From Ignavibacteria bacterium (GTDB lineage: Bacteria > Bacteroidota > Ignavibacteria > Kapaibacteriales > UBA4661), in the NCBI GenBank assembly GCA_013298775.1, contig JAAFIV010000004.1, forward strand, positions 124,001 through 188,000: a DNA stretch of 64,000 nucleotides. The letters are read 5' to 3'. Every line of letters begins with the position of its first letter. Position 1 is the stretch's first letter. The notes under the pieces were generated by a model that was not told the origin of the DNA, made no database searches, and saw only the letters and a program-made list of their open reading frames with translations. This document shows, in pieces, positions 18,093 through 25,600 of the stretch. The translations under genes and the position numbers were made by a program.

Positions 18093-18204
18093 CTTCCCGT
18101 CCTACCGCTTCTTCGCGGTAGCACGGGTTTCCCAGAAGAGCGTTATTGCCGTGAAACCCGTGCGACGGCAGCGTTCACGCACTCCTCAGCCGTCGGACGG
18201 GAAG
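18093..18204. repeat. family C palindromic element between kinase and regulator genes
   Basis: The outer ends CTTCCCGTCC (18093-18102) and GGACGGGAAG (18195-18204) are inverted. An inner perfect 10-bp stem CACGGGTTTC/GAAACCCGTG spans 18122-18162. The right half (18163 onward) matches the unit split by A1 near 2092-2318. It lies within the probable kinase-regulator transcript. Confidence 0.75.
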
Positions 18205-18260
18205 AGCGTTGTTTCTATTCTCGGTATAATCATAATTTCTCAACTTTTTTGATAATAACA

Positions 18261-18938
18261 ATGCCAATCAGCGTCACAATCGTCGAAGATAATGCAAAAA
18301 TTCGGACAGGACTGGAATTCCTCATCGGAAGCAGTCAAAACTTTACCTGTGTGGGAGCATTCTCCAGCGCGGAAGAAGCATTGGAGCAGCTTCCAAGCCT
18401 TAGCGCAGATGTCGTTCTCATGGATATTGAACTGCCCGGAATATCGGGAATTGAGTGCATGAAACAGCTCGTCCAGCAAGGAACGACCGCGCAGATAATG
18501 ATGATGACGGTCTTTGAAGACCACGAAAATATTTATCACTCCATTCTCGCGGGTGCGACGGGCTACTTGATAAAAAGCACACCACCGGCGGAATTACTCG
18601 CCGCAATCGCCGACCTGCATAGCGGCGGTTCGCCGATGTCGAGCCAAATTGCGCGAAAAGTTTTGAAAGCGTTTCAGGAAATTGCCGCCGCGCAAGCAGC
18701 ACAACCACGCCAACCTAGCCAAGCGGAAGTAAGTATTTCCGCCCAAGAAGCACATGAATACAGCCTTGGCAAACGCGAGCAGGAAATTATTGAACTTCTC
18801 GCGCAAGGGTTGTCCTATCAAGAAATTGCCGATAAAATCTTCCTCAGCCATGCCACCATTCGTACGCATATTCGCAACATTTACCGCAAAGTGCAGGTGC
18901 AATCTCGCTCCGAGATGCTGAGTAAATTTGCGAAGTGA
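18261..18938 (+). CDS. NarL/FixJ-family response regulator
   Basis: 225 residues. The receiver (about 3-120) has VEDN, the phosphoacceptor aspartate in LMDIELPG, the switch threonine in MMMTVFED and the lysine in YLIKSTPP. A C-terminal LuxR-type HTH (about 165-225) reads KREQEIIELLAQGLSYQEIA then SHATIRTHIRNIYRKV, the usual recognition helix. The ATG at 18261 is preferred over a TTG four codons earlier. Its partner is probably the upstream HisKA_3 kinase, since that kinase class pairs with NarL-type regulators. Regulation of susCD is inferred from position only. Confidence 0.92.
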   Translation: MPISVTIVEDNAKIRTGLEFLIGSSQNFTCVGAFSSAEEALEQLPSLSADVVLMDIELPGISGIECMKQLVQQGTTAQIMMMTVFEDHENIYHSILAGATGYLIKSTPPAELLAAIADLHSGGSPMSSQIARKVLKAFQEIAAAQAAQPRQPSQAEVSISAQEAHEYSLGKREQEIIELLAQGLSYQEIADKIFLSHATIRTHIRNIYRKVQVQSRSEMLSKFAK

Positions 18939-19168
18939 TTGTTCTCATTCTTTCACACCACTACGACGAAATTACGTTTGTCTATCTCCTTAAAATTACA
19001 GTCTCCCTGCTAACCAACTCATAATACGACGTTTATACGGTTTTGTGCCGCTTCGTAAAGCACTAGATTTGCCATTATTCACATTTCTTCAAAAGCGCGT
19101 CCTTGCTTGCTTGTTCGCTTAGTACGCATTCACGAAGAAATTCTGTTCAATGGCTTTTCTTTTGTGTT

Positions 19169-19852
19169 ATGAAGTGCCGTATAGTGCTGATAGAATCTCG
19201 CTTGCAGACGAGAAACGGTTTGTTTTTGCTTCTGAATACAATGCCGCATATAGAGTGCCTTGCCACCTTCCCCAATGCCGCATCCGCTCTTGCTGCGCTG
19301 CCCAACGTGCAGCCCGATGTCGTACTGACTGCACTCGACCTGCCCGACGTGCCAGATGCCACCGAATATATCCGCCAACTTTCCTCCGAATCCGCATCAA
19401 TACTACTATTAGCAAATTCCGAACCCGATGAACTGCTCGCAGAGTGTATAGAATCTGGCGCGATGGGCTGTGTTTACAAAGGCGCATCACCACTGACGTT
19501 GCAAGAAATGATGCTCAATCTTGCTTCCGCACGGGCAGAAATTTCCGCACCAATCGCACGGCTTCTCTTGCATAATCTCTTGCATCTCCCTCGCAAGCGT
19601 GGTGAAATCTTTGCTATTACCCACGATGCCGACCTGCATTGCGTACGGCTTTTTGCGTACGGCTACACCGACACCGACCTTGCTGAACAACTCGCACTCA
19701 CGCCCAACGACGTGAAAAGCCGCATCTTTCGGCTCTTGCAACACATTCACGCATTGCAGAGAGACTTTCGGGAAAAATTTCAGGAAGAGTCGAAGAGAGA
19801 ATCAATACTGCCAATTATTTCATCGCCGCTTTATAGGGAGAGAGCCGCATGA
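19169..19852 (+). CDS. degenerate (pseudo-)receiver protein related to NarL regulators
   Basis: 227 residues. It aligns along its whole length with the upstream regulator (for example DVVLTALDLPDV against DVVLMDIELPGI). The phosphoacceptor position is alanine, the acidic pair is reduced to ES, and the switch threonine region reads LLLANSE; only the lysine (VYKGAS) remains. The C-terminal HTH is also altered (LFAYGYTDTDLAEQLALTPNDV) but keeps helix spacing. It therefore cannot be phosphorylated in the normal way and may act constitutively, by ligand or by heterodimerisation. It overlaps the next gene by four bases (ATGA), so the two are translationally coupled. The ATG at 19169 aligns with the regulator start. 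Confidence 0.7.
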   Translation: MKCRIVLIESRLQTRNGLFLLLNTMPHIECLATFPNAASALAALPNVQPDVVLTALDLPDVPDATEYIRQLSSESASILLLANSEPDELLAECIESGAMGCVYKGASPLTLQEMMLNLASARAEISAPIARLLLHNLLHLPRKRGEIFAITHDADLHCVRLFAYGYTDTDLAEQLALTPNDVKSRIFRLLQHIHALQRDFREKFQEESKRESILPIISSPLYRERAA

Positions 19853-20208
19853 AATCGACACTTTTCATTCAAACGCTCTTGAAATACCCTGTTTTTGTCG
19901 CAAATCTGCGGGAACGCTCGCCAGACATCACGCGTCAAGAGCTGATTGTTACTATTCTTTTGCGGGCAGGCTTGTCGTCAAGCGAGATAGCGGGGCGTTT
20001 GCATTGTTCAGTGCGCACGGTGGAAAATCATCGTTTTCGGATCCGCCAAAAGCTAGAGCTGGAGACGAATACCCATCTTGCGGATTTCCTCTTGACGATA
20101 AAGGGAGAAAACCCAACACTGTTTTATGCTCTTGAACAAAACGCTGAACCACGCTATTCCTCTCATTTCGAGCAGAAGCACAAAAATCAGAAGAGTAAAA
20201 ATGAGTAG
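19849..20208 (+). CDS. solo LuxR-type HTH protein
   Basis: 119 residues. A GerE/LuxR HTH occupies about 25-90: RQELIVTILLRAGLSSSEIA, then CSVRTVENHRFRIRQKL, which keeps the VRTVENHR recognition helix. There is no receiver or ligand domain; the rest is a basic, poorly structured tail (KHKNQKSKNE). An AGGGAGAG Shine-Dalgarno and the ATGA overlap couple it to the pseudo-receiver gene. The pair may act together as a split regulator, with this protein supplying intact DNA binding. That is inference. Confidence 0.75.
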   Translation: MKSTLFIQTLLKYPVFVANLRERSPDITRQELIVTILLRAGLSSSEIAGRLHCSVRTVENHRFRIRQKLELETNTHLADFLLTIKGENPTLFYALEQNAEPRYSSHFEQKHKNQKSKNE

Positions 20209-20615
20209 AAATCGCTCACGCCACACAAAACTTATTTGACAGACGAATAGGGCAATTGTTAAGTATAAGTAGTAAATGAGTAGTAAATGAGTAGCGATTA
20301 AGCCATTAAGCAGCAGTATCTTACAGAAGATATTTAGTGCAATTATCACGTGATATTTCAGAAGTGCTTCTCTGAAAATCCGAAAAGTAAGAAAAACAAG
20401 GAGACGTTCCCCGAAGGGCGTGGTGTAATGTTATCTGCAAGGTTATATGTGCAAAAAGATACTCAATATCTGATAAGCAAGAAAAATCCAACTGTTCAGG
20501 TCTTCTCTGAGAGACTGCCTTTGTAAGGCGGGCTGTTACTTTTTGTGCTATTCATATCTCTTTTTCAACAATTCAAAACACAAGGAATGATGCCGTAATG
20601 ACGCTTTCGCACCAG
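20209..20615. other. gene-free, AT-rich gap
   Basis: No coding frame is convincing. AAATGAGTAGTAAATGAGTA-type repeats (about 20265-20295) and a perfect palindrome ATCACGTGAT at 20345-20354 are visible. Small hairpins near 20500-20535 precede ACTTTTTG. This is the convergent junction between the solo HTH gene and the HicBA pair. Confidence 0.5.
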
Positions 20616-20840
20616 TTACAACAGCGTTTTGAGGGCTTCTCGGCTCATCTCGCAATCGCGGAGAATTTGTGCCAAAAGTCCTGGACCAATGGTTTCGCCA
20701 GCATGAAGAGGAATAACTGTTTTTCGACCGTCAGGATGTTCAATAATGTGATGACTCCCTTTGATGCGGGTTTCTACAAAACCAGCTTTTTGCAAAGCGC
20801 GGAGAAGTTCTTTCCCAGTGAGAACAGGAGCGTGGGGCAT
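20616..20840 (-). CDS. hicA: HicA-family mRNA interferase toxin
   Basis: 74 residues, normal for HicA. The dsRBD-like fold motif GKELLRALQKAGF is followed by RIKGSHHIIEHPDGRKTVIPLH, with the conserved G-S-H catalytic histidine. HicA cleaves mRNAs in translation-independent fashion and is neutralised by HicB. It begins 6 bases after hicB, so the order is antitoxin first. Confidence 0.9.
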   Translation of the reverse strand: MPHAPVLTGKELLRALQKAGFVETRIKGSHHIIEHPDGRKTVIPLHAGETIGPGLLAQILRDCEMSREALKTLL

Positions 20841-20846
20841 ACAATA

Positions 20847-21098
20847 TTACGAAACGGAAGGGTGATTGGAAATGCGGGGCTTGAGAGGAATACTCATGCG
20901 TTGAACGCCCAAAAACTCCAGTTCTTCTGCGGGTTCTGGGCAATCTTCGAGGCAAAGTTCAATCGCTTCTTTGATGCGTTCCATCAGGGTATCAAGCGAG
21001 CGGGCTTGGGTGTGGCAGCCGCGTAGTTCTGGCACCGAAGCGACGTAATAGCCTTCGGTATCGCGCTCAATGACAATGCTAAACTCACGGTACATCAT
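20847..21098 (-). CDS. hicB: HicB-family antitoxin
   Basis: 83 residues. The N-terminal partial RNase H fold is clear: YREFSIVIERDTEGYYVASV, then PELRGCHTQARSLDTLMERI and EAIELCLED. The short C-terminus (LKPRISNHPSVS) has no obvious HTH or ribbon-helix-helix, so autoregulation by this protein is uncertain. The ATG at 21098 (or the next codon) matches the family start; the frame extends 38 codons further upstream without family similarity. Confidence 0.88.
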   Translation of the reverse strand: MMYREFSIVIERDTEGYYVASVPELRGCHTQARSLDTLMERIKEAIELCLEDCPEPAEELEFLGVQRMSIPLKPRISNHPSVS

Positions 21099-21283
21099 AA
21101 CAGATAACGCAATAGTGAAAAGAATACAACCCGAAAAGACACAATCTACAACAATAATTCTGTTTTTCCATACTCCCCAAACACAAGGAATGATGCCTAT
21201 GACAACGCTCACGCCGCCTATTCGCGCCGCACCAAAGAGAAAATCACAACAGCCCTAATTCAATTTTTTTTCATCTTTTACAA

Positions 21284-22252
21284 ATGCTTATGAAAAGGTT
21301 CAATTTCCCAAAGATAGCAAGTGATGTGCTCGTTTACGACTTTAACAGGTCTTATTCTAAAGCGCGGTACATTTTGCTTCTGCTATTTGGAGCATCTATT
21401 GTTCACCTTGCCAGTTGTACCGCAACATCACTATCTATCCAGCAACGTGCTGCCTCTGTAGCATCAAAAGGACAGGAGTTATGTGCTGCTGCTAATAAAT
21501 CGTATTCCTTAATTGAAAAGCATCATTTGGTTGATGTTAATCAGGAATGGTTGCAAAAAGTGATAAGTCATCCCAATCCCGCTTCAGTAAAACTTAGCGA
21601 GTTAAAATTTGTTTCTCCCTTTAATTCACAACTCAAAGAGCGCAAAGGGCTTTTCGATTCTCTAAAACGCTGCTATTCAGTATTCTATACACTTTCAGAC
21701 GTTGCCTTTGCTGATAAAGCAAAAGATGGTGTAGATGCTGTCAGTAAAGCGGTTGAGGGACTATCAAAAAGCAAAAATTCTCCTTTGGTTGCGGCAGCAT
21801 TACCTGAAATTACTACAATGGTTGCGCAAGGAATTCAAGCAGGTGAAATCAAAAAGCATAACAAAGTGCTGCATTCTCTCTGTCAGTCCTATAAGTCATT
21901 GTGGGAAATGGATAAAGTACAATGGAAAGATTATCTTAATCAAACGTATCAATCCACTGCCAATGGCTTGAATAATCTTGCAGAAAACCACATTGAAGCT
22001 AGTCGGTTAAAAGAATTAATCAAAGAACCCTTTACCCAAACCATTAATTTTCAGTTGTATAAGCTCAAAAAACTTGCGGAGGCTGATTCCCTCCGCAATA
22101 ATATTCTGGACAACATTGAAAATGTTAATGACGGCTTTGATGCACTAGAAAAACTACACGCTGAATTGGCTAAAAACGAGCCTGCAATCAGCGAAATTAC
22201 AGCAATCTTAGGCAAACTTGACGTTGTGCTTAAAAAAATAGAAAAGGAATAA
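21284..22252 (+). CDS. unknown lipoprotein, helical
   Basis: 322 residues, no family recognised. A basic N-terminal stretch precedes a hydrophobic segment and a lipobox-like cysteine (IVHLASC, about residue 45), so it is probably a lipoprotein with an unusually long n-region; translation may start later. The rest is predicted largely helical, with Lys/Glu-rich heptad-like segments (about 235-322). The base composition is more AT-rich than in neighbouring genes. A 4-base gap separates it from the next gene, so the two are surely cotranscribed. Confidence 0.65.
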   Translation: MLMKRFNFPKIASDVLVYDFNRSYSKARYILLLLFGASIVHLASCTATSLSIQQRAASVASKGQELCAAANKSYSLIEKHHLVDVNQEWLQKVISHPNPASVKLSELKFVSPFNSQLKERKGLFDSLKRCYSVFYTLSDVAFADKAKDGVDAVSKAVEGLSKSKNSPLVAAALPEITTMVAQGIQAGEIKKHNKVLHSLCQSYKSLWEMDKVQWKDYLNQTYQSTANGLNNLAENHIEASRLKELIKEPFTQTINFQLYKLKKLAEADSLRNNILDNIENVNDGFDALEKLHAELAKNEPAISEITAILGKLDVVLKKIEKE

Positions 22253-22256
22253 TCCG

Positions 22257-22613
22257 ATGGCAACGGTAAAAATAAATTCCGATATGTTGAAAAGCTCAAT
22301 TCTTCAAGCTATTAACGTATATGAGCAAGATAGGGCGAAAATTCTGAAGGAAGCATTCAATGAAGGTGGCGGTGATTTGGTAAATGATTTGGAAAACGAG
22401 CACGACGCTTTGCGCGATGCCTACTATGAAGTTTTTCGTAAAGAACTCGACCAGAACCATACTCAATTTACCGTACTACTTCAAAAAACCAAAGTAGCAA
22501 CGAATGAGATTGAAAAGTCAATTAAGAACCTCAGGACAGCAACTGACGTTTTGAACGCACTTGGTACTGCAATTAACCTTATTGGTCGGGTTCTCATAAT
22601 TCTTTCCATTTAA
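22257..22613 (+). CDS. unknown small coiled-coil protein with C-terminal membrane segment
   Basis: 118 residues, no family recognised. Residues about 1-95 are charged and helical (for example EHDALRDAYYEVFRKEL, then TKVATNEIEKSIKNLRTA); the last 20 (LGTAINLIGRVLIILSI) form a hydrophobic tail that could anchor it. AAAAGGAAT is a good ribosome site. It lies between the lipoprotein gene (4-base gap) and the large repeat protein gene (20-base gap). A role as partner of the lipoprotein is inferred from coupling only. Confidence 0.6.
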   Translation: MATVKINSDMLKSSILQAINVYEQDRAKILKEAFNEGGGDLVNDLENEHDALRDAYYEVFRKELDQNHTQFTVLLQKTKVATNEIEKSIKNLRTATDVLNALGTAINLIGRVLIILSI

Positions 22614-22633
22614 ATCCTTATTCCTAAAAAAAT

Positions 22634-25600
22634 ATGAAAACCTTACGAATATTTCTTTTTTTGCTGACACTTCTCGTGTTCACGCACACCAATAACTCTT
22701 TCGCGCAAGTAGGTGTCGTAACAACCCTAGCGGGTGATGGCACTTTTGCTTTTCTTGATGGCATAGGCACGGGAGCCCAGTTTCGTGGTCCTTCTGGCAT
22801 TTGCAGCGATGGTGCTGGCAATCTTTTTGTGGCGGACCGGGTCAATAACCGTATCCGCCGCATCGTTATCGCCACAGGTATGGTAACAACGCTAGCAGGT
22901 GATGGTACTGCTGACTTTCTTGATGGCACAGGTACGGGAGCGCGGTTTAATACTCCTGTTGACGTGTGCAGCGACGGAGCAGGCAATCTTTTTGTGGTGG
23001 ACCGGGTCAATAACCGTATCCGCCGCATCGTTATCGCCACAGGTATGGTAACAACGCTAGCAGGTGATGGTACTGCTGGCTTTCTTGATGGCACAGGTAC
23101 GGGAGCGCGGTTTAATACTCCTCAGGGCGTGTGCAGTGACGGTGCAGGTAATCTGTTTGTAGGGGACGGTGGCAATAACCGCATCCGTCGCATCGTCATA
23201 GCCACGGGTGTGGTAACGACCCTGGCAGGCAATGGTACATTTGGCTTTCTTAATGGCACGGGCACGGGAGCGCAGTTTCGTAATCCTCATGGCGTGTGCA
23301 GCGACGGAGCAGGCAATCTTTTTGTGGCGGATATGACCAACGCACTCATCCGCCGCATCGTCATTGCCACGGGTGTAGTAACGACGTTAGCGGGCTTTCC
23401 GAGTGCACATGGCTTTGTTGATGGCACAGGCACGGGAGCGTGGTTTAATTTTCCTATTGGCGTGTGCAGCGACGGTGCGGGCAATCTTTTTGTGGCGGAT
23501 AATGGCAACGCCCGCATCCGTCGCATCGTTATCGCCACAGGTGTGGTAACAACGCTGGCAGGTGATGGTACTACTGGCTTTCTTGATGGCACAGGCACGG
23601 GAGCGCGGTTTAATACTGCTTACGGCGTATGCAACGATGGTGTAAGCAATCTTTTTGTGGCTGACATAAACAACAATCGCATCCGTAAGGTTGTTATCGT
23701 CAATTCCGCTGCTGCCTACTCTGGCACAACTTTCCCCGAAGCAGGCGCGAATAACGGCACTATCACTGTTACCCGCGACGTAACGCTCACGGGCGATACA
23801 TGGCTTCCAGCAGGCGCGTTCACAGGCGGTGGCACACACTACACCGCTACGGGCGTTCCAGGCGGTTTAGCGATAGACATTAACCGCATCTCCGCAACGG
23901 TAGCGCGTATTTCCTTCACAGGAACGGCGGCGGCGCATCAAAACGCGAATGATGCAACGGTAACATTGAACTTTACCAATGCCGCGCTCACAGGCGGTAA
24001 TGCAGCCACGGTAACAGGCTTAAATCCTGCCTCACTGACGCTGGACTTCAACGATAATCCCATCGCAGCCTACACAGGTACAACCTTCGCGGAAGCAGGT
24101 GCGAACAATGGCACTATCACCGTTACGCAAGACGTAACGCTCACAAGCGATACCTGGCTTCCCGCAGGCGCGTTCACAGGCGGCGGCACGCATTTCACCG
24201 CAACAGGCGTACCTGCGGGCTTGGCGATAGCAATTAACCGCATATCGGCAACAGTGGCGCGTATTTCCTTCACAGGAACGGCAGCAGCACACCAAAATGT
24301 GAACGATGCAACGGTAACGCTGAATTTCACCAATGCAGCGCTTACGGGCAATAATGCAGCAGGCGTAACAGGTTTAAACCCCGCGTCGCTGACACTAGAC
24401 TTCAACGATAATCCCACTGCCGCGTACACCGGCACAACGTTCGCCGAAGCAGGCGCGAACAATGGCACCATCACCGTTACGCAAGACGTAACGCTTACCA
24501 GCGATACGTGGGTTCCTGCGGGCTTGTTCACAGGCGGTGGTACGCACTACACCGCGACGGGCGTACCTGCGGGTTTGGCAATAGCAATTAACCGCATTTC
24601 GGCGACAGTGGCGCGTATTTCCTTCACCGGTACGGCGGCAGCACACGCCAACGCCAACGATGCAACGGTAACGCTGAATTTCACCAATGCCGCGCTCACA
24701 AGTGGCGTAGCGGCGGCAGTAACAGGCTTAAATCCTGCATCGCTGACGATTGATTTCAACGACCCGGGACCATCCGCCGCCTACACAGGCACAACGTTTG
24801 TCGAAGCAGGTGCGAATAACGGCACCATCACCGTTACCCGCGATGTAACGCTCACAAGTGATACGTGGCTTCCAGCAGGCGCGTTCACTGGCGGCGGCAC
24901 GCACTACACCGCAACAGGCGTACCTGCGGGCTTGACGATAGCAATTAACCGCATATCGGCAACGGTAGCGCGTATTTCCTTCACAGGCACGGCGGCGGCA
25001 CACGCTAACATGGACGATGCAACCGTAACGCTGAACTTCACCAATGCTGCGCTCACGAGCAATAATGCGGCGGCTGTGGGCGGCTTAAATCCTGCCTCGC
25101 TGACGCTGGACTTTAACGACCCTGCGCCTGTCGCACCCACAATGTTTACAGCCGCCACGCCGCCCGCAGGGACAGAAAGCGCGGCATACAGCTACACCTT
25201 TGTTGCCAACGGCTCGCCCACTCCCACCTACACGCTGTTTTCGGGAACCTTGCCGCCAGGGCTGATGCTCTCTGGCGCGGGCGTACTTTCTGGCACACCG
25301 ACAATGGCGGGAACCTTTGGTCCCTTCGTTGTTCGAGCGACCAATATTGCGGGGAATACCAGCACGGTGGGGCTCAACATTACTATCAATGCTGCTATTG
25401 TGCCGCCTCCACCGCCACCGCCGCCAGTGCTTACTGCGCCGACGATTTCAGGCGGTACGTTTTCTGCTTCGGTCGGTCTGCCGTTTGGTGCAAATCTGGG
25501 CTTGAGCGGCAACCCTACGCCGAGCGTAAGCGTGAGTGCGGGCGCGTTGCCGTCGGGCATAACGCTTGCTGGAAGCAGTCTGTCGGGTGTTCCTTCCGAA

